The notes under the pieces were generated by a model, which had not been told where the DNA came from, made no database searches, and saw nothing but the letters and a program-made list of their open reading frames with translations. A program made the position numbers and the translations under genes. Shown here one piece after another: positions 42,198 through 52,462 of a stretch of DNA of 64,000 bases. The number at the start of each line of letters is the position of its first letter. Position 1 is the stretch's first letter. The DNA is from Anseranas semipalmata (lineage: Eukaryota; Chordata; Aves; Anseriformes; Anseranatidae), in contig VXAA01001428.1 of assembly GCA_013399115.1 (NCBI GenBank), forward strand, positions 1,005-65,004, read 5' to 3'.

Positions 42198-42695
42198 CTT
42201 CACAGACTTGCAAAATGGCTGAGGTTGGCAGGCACCTCTGGGTCCACCTGGTCCAACCCCCTGCTCAAGCAGGGACACCCAGAGCAGAGTGCCCAGGCCC
42301 ATGTCCAGGCAGCTTCTGAAGATCTCCAAGGAGGAGACCCCACACCCTGTCTGGGCATCCTGTGCCAGGGCTCTGTCACCCACACAGTGAAGAAGTGCTT
42401 CCTGATGTTCAGGGGAACCTCCTGCGTTCCAGGTTGTGTCTGTTGCCTCTTGTCCTATCACTGAACACTACTGGAAAGAGACTGGCTCCCTTCAGAAAGT
42501 TATATACATCACTGATAAGATCTCTTCCTGAGCAACACTCTCTTCTCCTAGCTGAACAGTCCCAATTCTCTCACCTTTCCACATAGTACAGAGGCTGCAG
42601 TTCCTTCCTCATATTCATGACCTTTCACTGGACTCTCTCTGGTAACTCCATGTGTCTCTTGTACTGGGGAGCCCAGAATTGGATGCAGTACTCCC
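42198..42695 (-). mobile_element. Older, diverged CR1 LINE 3-prime fragment
   Basis: The plus strand shows the reverse complement of a CR1 tail (AAATGGCTGAGGTTGGCAGG, GTCCACCTGGTCCAACCCCC, AAGCAGGGACACCCAGAG). It then runs into decayed C-terminal coding sequence (CTCTTCTCCTAGCTGAACAG, TTGTACTGGGGAGCCCAGAA). No long frame survives. The tail type differs from the other copies, and the divergence suggests an earlier insertion. Its left end has lost the clear ATTCTATG units. Confidence 0.85.
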
Positions 42696-43889
42696 GGTTT
42701 CCTGGTTCCAAGGAAAATTTTATTCTCACTTGTCTGACATGCAATGATTGCAAAAATGTGTTAAAGTAAGAGAGACTCGCAGTGCTTCTCCCTGCCTCTT
42801 CTCCAAGCAGCCTGCAGATTTATGATCATGCAACTTTCCCAAGGAATGTGAAACATAAGTTCAACTCCCTCTGAGGCAAATATCTTCAACTTCCGTCTTA
42901 GTGAAAAATGTAAGGGACACTAATACCAGAATCTCCTTCTGCGTCAGGGAAGGAACATGGGTCACCATTTCAAAGATCTTATTCCTGGAAGAAACACCAG
43001 CTTGAGAGTCCATACCTCACATCTCCATGCTGTTCATTCCCACCCCTGCTACATCCTACTATCTGTTTTGGAATAACTGCTTAGGAGGTAGGGTGGTAAA
43101 AATTTTCAAACAAACAAAACTATTTTTAACCTGGATCAGTTGACCGACCCAGTTTACCACAAGGTACAGGGAACAGTTGTGTCAACACCACAGAGAACCA
43201 AATGGAGGGCAGAAACAAGCAAACATGAACAGGAAGTTTCTGCATTACCATAGAGGAATTCCTAAATTCATATTCAGATTCCAAAGCATTCTTATGAGAC
43301 TGAGGATTAATTTTCAGCACTGTAAAAAAGCTGTCATTTTAAGAGGGAGCAAGCAGCAGTAACCAAAGGTCTACTCAGAGCATAAAAAGCATAAAAAAAT
43401 GGTATGGTTATAGTCCTTTTTTCTCTCTATATGTGCGCATGTACAGTTGTCCGTGTATATTTACACATATATATGTATAAAATATAAAAACACGCACACG
43501 GATTTAAAAGAATTACTAAAACTCTCTACGACCCATTTTTATATTTAAAGATTCAAGTAGCACTGAAAAGCAAACCCTTGAAATCAGAGTAAACTGCACT
43601 AAATTATGTTTTTCTTCCTGATCAGAAGAAAAGAGATCTTACAAAAACTTGTCTTGTGACATGCACAGAACACACACGCATCTTCAGCTACAACCTGGGC
43701 CATGTATTTGACCTTCAGTACAGGTCTCTGCATGGAAGAAAAAAAACAACAACAAAGCACCACCAAAAATTACGACGTGATTTCCAGTGTTATTTCGAGG
43801 AGTAAAGCGAGGGCTCGGTGAAAGAGCAGCTACACGTCCTCCGAAAAAAAAAGAGACATTCGGAAGGGAAAAAGAAAGGAAAAGCTACA

Positions 43890-44840
43890 GGGTCTGGAAG
43901 GGGGCGAGGGGGGAGAGATCTCTGTGCCGACGGGGGCAGGAGCTGTCAGCGCAGCAAACGCTGCCACCCCGCCGGGCACGGCGGCGTCGATCGGCTCCCG
44001 GCCTCCGGGCGCCGCAAGGCCTCGGGGCGGGCGGTCCCAGCGCGGAAGGACAAGCTCGGACACACACGCCCAGCCCCGGANNNNNNNNNNNNNNNNNNNN
44101 NNNNNNNNNNNNNNNNNNNNNNNNNNNNNNNNNNNNNNNNNNNNNNNNNNNNNNNNNNNNNNNNNNNNNNNNNNNNNNNNNNNNNNNNNNNNNNNNNNNN
44201 NNNNNNNNNNNNNNNNNNNNNNNNNNNNNNNNNNNNNNNNNNNNNNNNNNNNNNNNNNNNNNNNNNNNNNNNNNNNNNNNNNNNNNNNNNNNNNNNNNNN
44301 NNNNNNNNNNNNNNNNNNNNNNNNNNNNNNNNNNNNNNNNNNNNNNNNNNNNNNNNNNNNNNNNNNNNNNNNNNNNNNNNNNNNNNNNNNNNNNNNNNNN
44401 NNNNNNNNNNNNNNNNNNNGGGCCGGGGTGCGATGGCGGGGTGCGGAGGGAGGGCAGACGACGGCAGGGTGGGCGGCTGCTGCTCGCCGGCCGTCTGCAG
44501 TGAAGGACTTCGGGCCTGAAGCCCTGAGCCCCTCAGAGGGGCCCTGCGGGGCGCCCGCGCCCCTGGTTCCAGCGCCACGCGTTCGGCCCCGCGAGGCCTT
44601 CCGGCCCCTTGGCGTGCGACGCTGCCCCAGGGTGGCAGGGGCCGAGCCCCCCAGGGCAGGCTGGAGCCGGGTCCAGCAGCTTTGCCAGGCAGGGCCTGGT
44701 CGTGCCCTGGGCACCGCCTGTGTCGCCCGTGTGCAACAAGCAGGGCTGCGAAGCCGCAGCGGCCTCCCCACAGGGCTGCCCCACACGCCTGGGGCCCCTC
44801 GTGCCTTGGCGAGAGAGCACAAGATGATGCCCCAGCCGTG
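43890..44840 (-). promoter_or_regulatory. NDUFS4: CpG island, probable NDUFS4 promoter and exon 1 region
   Basis: GC content and CpG density rise abruptly at about 43890 and fall again at about 44840, with AT-rich DNA on both sides. GGGCGG-type Sp1 boxes are present (about 44031 and 44472), as is a GATGGCGG YY1-like motif on the plus strand near 44434. The position, right of exons 2 and 3 of a minus-strand gene with no other exon between, is what the NDUFS4 5-prime end requires. I could not find a 98-base coding segment starting with ATG and ending in a good donor in the visible parts, so exon 1 is most likely within the gap. A divergent transcript to the right is possible but not shown. Confidence 0.75.
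44081..44419. other. Assembly gap (339 N) in the CpG island
   Basis: A run of unknown bases sits in the centre of the GC-rich island. Such gaps are common at GC-rich bird promoters because these sequences are hard to read. The gap most likely hides the NDUFS4 initiation codon and presequence. Open frames that cross it should be disregarded. Confidence 0.98.
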
Positions 44841-45175
44841 GTACAGATGTTTTTGACCCTGCTCTTTCTCATTACGGTTCCCAGGCAAAATGGCACGCTC
44901 AGTACAAGGAAAGCAAAGCTTTGGTGTATCTTCTTGCACGTCTTGGAACATATTTCTTAGTTTTACTGTCTAAAATACGTTCAGGTTCTTGGTTCACTAA
45001 GATAAGCAAGTGTCTAATATACTGTACTTTTAGGAGCTCTGCTTTGATTTTAAACCAATTCTAGCCTTATTTCATGTAGTCAAACAAGGAATACCAGCAA
45101 GACCCCTGTTCTCTTAAACCTGAGTCATGTTTTTAACGCATTAACTGTAAATGGCAAGTAAATAACAGTACTTAC

Positions 45176-45220
45176 GTCCTGGAAGATGACGCTGCCTTCA
45201 TGGCTAAAAAAGATAGATTG
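45176..45220 (-). other. Candidate 45-bp spliced exon upstream of NDUFS4
   Basis: Reading the minus strand, a pyrimidine-rich tract ends TTTTACAG, followed by 45 bases and a donor GTAAGT. A second acceptor-like TTTTTTAG lies inside, just before CCATGAAGG. The ATG in that string has a G at minus 3. From the ATG to the donor are 26 bases, leaving two bases over, which is the phase needed to join NDUFS4 exon 2. That would give the N-terminus MKAASSSRT followed by [11 protein letters not shown]. It could be an alternative first or untranslated exon of NDUFS4, part of an unrelated noncoding transcript, or chance. No transcript evidence is available here. Confidence 0.3.
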
Positions 45221-48033
45221 CTGTAAAAGAAGAGTCAAATACATTTCAGTATTCAGTGCCAAAACCTCAAATGACCTAGAGTTTCCGGAAATGCGTGGTG
45301 CAAATGCACAGTGTTAAAGAGGGATCTGTAATACTGTGAAGGACTGAAAAGTTTCTGGTTCTGGGGAAGAAAATTCTGCAGTCTTACTATCACTCTAATT
45401 ATTTTTATATTAAATCTGTTGTCATTTTTGAAAAAAAAATATATCTAAATTTCCAGTTTCAATTTTACTGAAAACTGGAAAAATACTTAGAAGTGTTCAA
45501 CAAAAAGTTGTGAAATTCCTACAGGAGGAGATATTAGTTTTGACTAATCGTTTGTGAGTTGCTCCAGGAGAAGCCAGCCTCGTTCCCTATTTTGACAGCA
45601 CAGTTTGACAGGATCGGATACAAAAATTCTACACAAGCAAGTAAATTCAGTGTTTTGCTGTCCCAAATAAAAGAAGACAGAAGAATAATAGTTCCAGTGA
45701 AAAGTTAAACAAACTTGCAACAAATGTTTCCTGCAGTTATCAAATCAACAGCACATTAATTTCCAGTGAGAACAAACAAGCAACACCCTTGTATTATATA
45801 ATCCTAATTAAACGTCAGACCTGGAGCCACTATTTCATAGTCTTTGTATTAGGCAAAGGTTGCAAAACAGTTTCTGTTGTAAATCATCCTGTTAGAATGT
45901 TCCACTCAAATACGTAATTTTCTACGCTTTCTTCCTGTCAAACATTTCCGAATTATGGGGAAATGAAAAGTATATTATTTTTGTCTTTCAAAACAACAGC
46001 AGCTATGCAGAAAAAAAGAGGAAAAGTGAAAAATCATTCTGGGCAGCATAGTACAGAGAAAGTAGGGACAGTGGTTTACAAATTGGGTGGTTTTACGGAT
46101 AGGAGTATTTAAAAGGAATTTTTCCATCATTACTGAATATAGTCAAAGTCAGATGTAGTAAGACAGACAGCAGGAGTAATCCTGTAGCAATGATTAATTG
46201 AACATGGCCTATATGGAGAGGTGACAGCTTGTGTTAATGTAGGTGGGAAAATATGCCGAAACTTTGCGCTTACTAGTTTTTCTAGAAGTGTTTTGACAGA
46301 AGGGCTTGAAAAACTCTGTTCCCCCAAATTTTTGTCATTTTTTTCAACTGTATCAGTTGCCAAACTAATAATGCATGTTCTCTCTCACACCAAACCTTCA
46401 TTCACATGCGGACAGACAGAGTAAGGATATCTGCATCTCAGGAAACTCCAGAATTTTTATTGTTCACTTTCAAAATCTTTTTCCAGTGGTCTAAATGATG
46501 GTAGGTTACAGGAGGCCTTCACACCAACTCAGATTTACTTCAGCTAATCTAAACTTGTACCTTTTGTGATGCCTCAGCTAGGAGAAATCTGTCTTTTCCT
46601 GGAAGCAGAGGAAGATTAAAGCCGTTCAAAGGCATCAGCTGGTGAAGAGTGGTTTGGTGAGGCCAGTTGCTCTTGAAGGTCCGTATGTAAACTGAGGCAA
46701 GCTGTTTGAGTCTGTCTAGCCTCCATCAGTTGTCAGATAATCAGAGCTCATCTGAAGACCTTTTGGGTAGACACAGCTTTCCGGGTTTTTGCATCTGCTG
46801 TCTTCTTTCACTGTCAGAGATAGAAATGGCAGTTTGGGCAGCACGCGATTGCTTCACACGGCTCACTTCTTTGAACTCCTGCTCTTCCTGCTACCTCTCC
46901 TGTGGGTGATGGGGAAAGGACAGGGTAGCGCAGGGCAGCTGGAGCTTGGAGCTGCCACTTTATTAACTGAATCCATAAAAGGAAGGTGCCAAAATCAGGA
47001 GCTGCATTTGGCAGCTGCAGAGACAGGACTGTCTTGTGCTAGATCACAGCGACTGATGGGTTTGAGCATGTGCGCAAGTGAACGTGCTGCTAATTGCTAG
47101 CACAGTCCCTGGAAAGGTTTTGGCCCAGGCCAATTAGCACCGTCCCAAACAATGTCTGAGCACAGTCTGGGAACCAGCGTGAGCCTGGGACTGTTCCTAA
47201 TAAGCAGTGTGGATGAGGCCATTCTGGGTTTTGGATTGTGTTTTTGGAGCTGGGGAGAAGAGGAGAAAGACTTTAGTTCTGCGGATGTGAGCTGTGCCAC
47301 GTAAGCTGAGCTGCATCAGGGGTACAAAAGGGTCCTTGGACTGTTTATTTACTAATATAAATGTAACCATAGCATTTGTTGCTGAAGTATTATTGTATAG
47401 TAGTCACAAACACGAGAGACTATTTCTAGACAAATAACCATAGCTCTCCAGAGACAGCATGTGTGGCAATTCCAAGCACACAGTTTACCGTGAAATTAAT
47501 ATGCACCAACAGTCCCTTGCAGTCTGGTGCCTGAGAAAGGGCGAGAGATATGAGTTTTTCTCTTTCCCACTTTTAACAGGAAATAGACCTTAGAAATAGA
47601 CCTCTAAGATACTCCTGTAAAGTTTTAAATTAGGTGTATGCTGTTTTTTCTGATTGGCTTAACTTTGTGTAAATGTATTCATATATATAATATAAGCCCT
47701 TCTTAATCATTATGCCTTAGGTTAAACTAATCAATTTGTGTGTGTATTCACAGTCTGAGAGTTAAGCATTAAATGCAGTATTCCCCCAAATAATACAATC
47801 AGTCAGTTTTTGAGGTGACCGCAAAAGAATCATTCGAAGTCCATACTTTCATGAAGGCTTAAACTTTTCATTCATAATTCTGGCTGCAAGCTGGTCTTCT
47901 GTCACTGATATACTGTGAAACACTGTCCCTCAAGACTGAAACAGTTTATGTGCCAGCACTTATTGTGCTGTACAGTATGCTCACAGTTTCTATTGTCTCA
48001 CTCTATGAGAAAGCTTATTAGCTTAACTATGCA

Positions 48034-48480
48034 GTGTTAGAGTCATATTTTCTCTTCACATATGTGAGCAGCACACGTTGTGAGAATCTGAGAGGAAAAT
48101 CTAACCTTTTACTTTTTTTCTGTAAGAGTAACATTGTACAGCTTTACTCTATGCCCAAGGAAATCAATTCAGATACAAATAATTCCACAGTGTCAAATAA
48201 ACTGCAGTTAGAAGTGAGAAATCTAGAGATACTCCTTAATGCATTGTTGTTTTCAATTGTTGCATTTTTTTCTGGGTGGCTTGTAGGAACTATACAGGAA
48301 ACAATAGCATCATTCTCAAAGATCTCGACAGCCTTACGTGGCAAAGAAGTGGTAGAAAAGGGGTACAGCACACAAGCAAACTGATTATACTGGTTACAGC
48401 TACGTGTATTCTCAGTTCCATGTTGTGTGCTGGTTGTATTGCTTTTACATACAGAAACGATCATTTCAGTGTTGGATAAC
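48034..48480 (+). other. Overlapping unassigned open frames with hydrophobic segments
   Basis: One plus-strand frame runs from about 48034 to 48384 and another from about 48240 to 48479. The first contains the hydrophobic stretch NALLFSIVAFFSGWLVG. The second contains an NYTGNNS glycosylation-like site, then LIILVTATCILSSMLCAGC, which would span a membrane, and a short tail. Neither begins with a convincing ATG, and I recognise no family. A pyrimidine-rich acceptor-like tract precedes about 48128. The two hydrophobic stretches may simply reflect T-rich DNA. A decayed membrane-protein exon is possible but weakly supported. Confidence 0.12.
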
Positions 48481-49285
48481 TCCTGGATTCTGACCCTTCA
48501 TGCATCTAAGCATGGAAGTAGCTTAACATGGACTAAGTTATCCACATTAACTTTTACAGAACTGGAACTGAGTTTTTAAAATACCAATTTTCATTTTGAA
48601 AAACATATTTTGGCTTTGTAAGAGCTTATTCTGTAAGTAGTGACTCTGTTGGCTCCATTCTACCCACAATAATTTCTTTTGCTGGTGAAAGATCAACTGC
48701 AGTTACTCTTAGAGGTTTTTTTTGTTTGTTTGTTTAGTTGGGTTTTTTTTTGAGTATTTGCTGTGGGACAAAGACTATATCTCTTATATAGTCATTTACA
48801 AACCTTACTATGCTTTCAGCGCCAGGATAAATTTAATAGGATATTTTGTCCCAAATGTCAATTTCTGCATTAAAAGATGAGTGAGCGTAAGAACACGATG
48901 TTTGGGGATTTTAGTATTTATTTACATTCTCTATATGGCAGCCAGGTTGGTAAGGAAGATGACAATATTCTCAAAGTCTGTTTGATTGCAAATGAAATTT
49001 AAAGTGCAGTCGGAGCTGTCTGGATTTAATTTTTCCTCCCCTCTCATATGGGGGAATAAAACATCTCAGCTCATACAGGAGAAAAAAATTAAAACCAGGC
49101 AACGCCAGCTCCATTGTAAGCTTCACATGCAATCAAATGGTCTCGCAGGGAAACTCCCCTTCCTGACTGCACTGCTGCCACTTGTGAACTACAATTAAAA
49201 AAAAAAAAAAAAATCACTTTTTATACTCCCTGCTTTCAAGCTAGACATTGACATGTGAACCAAAATCTTCTTTTTAACTATTGCC

Positions 49286-49575
49286 CGGGAGGCCACCAAA
49301 GAATCCCAGCTGACCCCCTGCCATCAGAGTGAGTGATGGTAGGCTGCTGGTGTTGCAGCTCGCTTCCCTCGGGCTGCCACCCTGAGAGATCCCACCATCC
49401 ACCCTCGGTGTGAGTGACATTAGCCCACTGGGCTTTGAAAACACTTTTCAGGTCGGTCATCGCGGAGAGATAGCTTCCTTCACACACAGCATCAGGGTGA
49501 GTGACGTCAGGCCGCTGGGGTTTAAAATACAGACCCTCAGGCTTGCTAAGCTGACACTGCTGAGAAAACTGCTTT
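49286..49575. repeat. Eroded tandem repeat with units of 81 and 87 bp
   Basis: The string GTGAGTGA occurs at 49329, 49410 and 49497, each followed by related sequence: TGGTAGGCTGCTGG, CATTAGCCCACTGGG and CGTCAGGCCGCTGGGG. A second shared landmark, GAGAGAT, precedes the latter two starts at 49384 and 49465. A fourth, partial unit on the left shows GGGAGGCCACCAAAGAATCCC against GGGCTGCCACCCTGAGAGATCCC of the next unit. The spacings of 81 and 87 are both multiples of three, and on the plus strand the last two units give VSDISPLGF and VSDVRPLGF in one frame. The block is GC-richer than its surroundings. No family is recognised. Confidence 0.65.
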
Positions 49576-49696
49576 TATTGTTTTACATCAGCAGGGACCT
49601 CTTTGTCTTTTTTTGTATTGTTTACTTAGAAGCCAGCCTCCCCCTCCCCTGTCTCCCACCCCAGACAATTATTAACATCTGTAGGGTAATTTCTAC

Positions 49697-49718
49697 TTTT
49701 TTTTTTTTTTTTTTTTTT
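49697..49718. repeat. Poly-T run of 22
   Basis: Uninterrupted thymines. It may be the remnant of a poly-A tail of a minus-strand retrocopy, but no retrocopy body is recognisable next to it. Confidence 0.95.
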
Positions 49719-52435
49719 AAACTGGAGGTGAAGCAGATTTTAGTCTTTGAATTTTTATAGCCATCTGCTTTCTCATATGATTTTTGAAAGATCCTGGGTG
49801 TGCCTGAGTATTTGTTAGTCAGAGTGTCTTAGCATAATAAAAGGAGCGCCGTTCTTAGAGATTCTGGTCCTTTTGGCCATTCTTGATCGATAATGCTAAT
49901 ATTAGTCATTCTTCTATCAGAGCTTTTCCTGAGGTTCATGGACTTCAGGAAATGTTTCTCTCCAGTCTCAACAGAGTGTAAATCTGGTCGGTACTTAGTC
50001 TTTCAAATCATGCTGCAAAAATTAAAAGGTTCCTCCCTAGACAACCATCATAGGAGTATATACCTGATGTTTCTGATAGTATATTATCAGCCCTAAATTA
50101 AGATGATGACATTTTAGGGGCTTTGTGAAGCAATACACAGAAAATAAAAAATAAATAATAATAATAAAGAAAACTAAACTGGTTAATGTGAAAGAAAAAG
50201 ATTTAAAACTGTAATTATATAATATTGCTGAACACACTATATGACAGAGTAGTAACTACATTGGAGTTGCCATTTTTCTGAACTCTGTTTCCTTTTCATT
50301 CAAAATTAGGAAATGTTTCTCAATGTATTACTGAAAAGAAGTGATTTTTTAAAAAATACCTATATTTTAAAGTTTCTAATTCTTTATGAAAACAGCAACC
50401 AGGTAAGATAATATAAAAAAATGCATTTCAGAATTTAGAAAAATAAAGTCTGAGAAAGATTACTTGGTAATTGTTAATTTATGTAAAGGTACAGAATAGG
50501 CTTATATTGAAACTAATATTTTTTGTCTGATCTATGATTTTCTTTTATTTTTCTTTCTTTTTTTTTTTTCTTTTACTGTTTGCCATTTGAAGCTCAGTCT
50601 TTCAGTGACCTGATCCTCGCTTGGATGCATAAACTCATTTTGGAGTCAGATTTCACAAGAGGTACCATCACTCTGTAAGAGAATTTTATGTATTTTCTAA
50701 AATAGTTTTAAAGTGTTCTCTCTCTTCTTCAGCTTACCTATTTTTTGAATAGCATCAACTACAGATACTAAATGATACCAGTTTCATTGAAGAAAGAGGC
50801 TTCTTAGTGTTTTGGGGGAGATTAGCAGGGAATTATTAAAATACGAAGTAAAAATTCATTTTAATGAAGCAACGAGGCTGTCCAATAAGAAACATAAAAA
50901 AGAATTTGCTTTAGCCTTATGAGAACTGAAATATAGAACATAAATAACAGAATCAGCGCAATACTAGATCAGACTGAGGTCCTTTCAGATTATCATGAAA
51001 GTAGCTTGTAGTCACCACTACCAGGTGCTTCTAAGGACAATGCAGGAAAGGATGACACTGAGTCTTCCTCACTGAAGTTCTCATCCTAAATAATATCCTT
51101 AAATATTAAGTTTTTTTCAGCTCAGAAATGTTCTTTTAAAGATGCACTTTTGATGAGTTTGATGATACTCTGTTGTAGGATACATCACAAGAGTTATGTG
51201 TTGTGTGACATTTTTAAAATTATTTTCCTAAATTTTTCATTAGCTCCACATCACTTTCATATCAACAGGACTTTCAAGACCAGCTGCTTTTATACACGCC
51301 ATACAAACTGAAGCAGGAGCTGGATCCTGGAAATCAGAACCACAGAAGAGAGAGGATCTAACTGCTGTGCTGTGAAATTTGCAAGAGTTTTTTTCTTTCT
51401 CCTGGTGTGACAATCCATGCGCTATTTGCCATTGTGCTCCTGTTTTCTTGACCAGACTGAAGAAAACCCTATTTCTTGCTGTCCTTGCAGGCATTGGTGT
51501 GTTGCTCAGAGCTCACTGATGAGCAGGCTCTCATGCTGCCAACATATCCCAACAGTTCCCGTGGCTAGCTTCTTCTGGGAAAGGGCGGTGTTTGTTCAGC
51601 TCTGTGCAGTTTTGGGATTCCCCTCCCATGGAAATCCCCAGGCCCCCATCTGCTGAGAAGACTGACTGTAGTATACCTTATGTGAAGATTGATTCATCTG
51701 CCACAGACCTGGTCTTGCGAACCCCTTCCATTCAGAAATGAGAAGCTGGGCCCAGAGTGTCACGAGTTAGTTTAATTTTTTTTTTCTTTATTAATAAAAA
51801 TATGGGTTACCTCCAGGTTTGGGGGCCTTTTTTCATCTATTTCGTCTACTCAGTTTGCACATTCAAATTCTCCTACAGAACCATGAACAGTATTTTGGAA
51901 AAAAATTACATTTTCTCTTTAAGTGCACAGCTTGACAGTCTAAGATTCACAAGAGTTGCCAAAAGTCTGTAATATCTGTGACTGTCCATTAGAAATGAAG
52001 GATGGACGTCCCTAGCGTAAGTGGAATCTGAAGTCAAGAGGCTGCAAAAAAGGAAGGTATCATCCCAATTGGGTTATGCTTGCTTTGACTCTGAGTACTT
52101 TGGATAAAGAATTACAAATTCTGTATTTGTCTGCCTGAAGCATTGGCATGCTGGATCTGGAAAATGCCACACATGCATTTCTGCACCTTCTGTATTTGGA
52201 TGGAAGTGATCAAAATCTTACACTATAATGCAGCCCACTGTATTGTACTTCGATTGTGACCATCACTGTATTAACTGTACGGGGTATGTGGTTTTGGTGA
52301 CACAATGAGTTTCTACAAAAAGGATTGTGGTGCCAGGAAAATAATATGATTTCTGTAAAGCAGCTGTTGGAATTCTTAAGGATTAATGATTCTGTTTCCA
52401 TGGAAGTAAACTACAAAAATACATATTGGCAGAAT

Positions 52436-52462
52436 ATTTTCTAAATAGAATATTTAGAAAAT
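52436..52462. repeat. Perfect 11-bp AT-rich inverted repeat, 5-base loop
   Basis: ATTTTCTAAAT (52436-52446) and ATTTAGAAAAT (52452-52462) are exact reverse complements around AGAAT. It is in intergenic AT-rich DNA. Confidence 0.7.

Larger units (their letters stand above)
44841..49285. other. Intergenic DNA upstream of NDUFS4, left part
   Basis: Apart from the candidate exon at 45176-45220, this stretch has no recognisable gene. A moderately GC-rich block at about 46560-47330 stands out against the AT-rich flank and could hold regulatory sequence. Two overlapping plus-strand frames at about 48034-48480 are described separately. A T-rich tract with GTTT units lies at about 48717-48750 and a poly-A run at 49197-49213. 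Confidence 0.7.

Noticed and set aside
43432..43500. Alternating TG/TA/CA tract as Z-DNA
   Set aside because: The alternation is interrupted too often to support a specific call.
43787..44960. Long open frames on both strands across the CpG island
   Set aside because: They depend on 339 unknown bases and on GC-rich sequence in which stop codons are rare; no protein family is recognisable.
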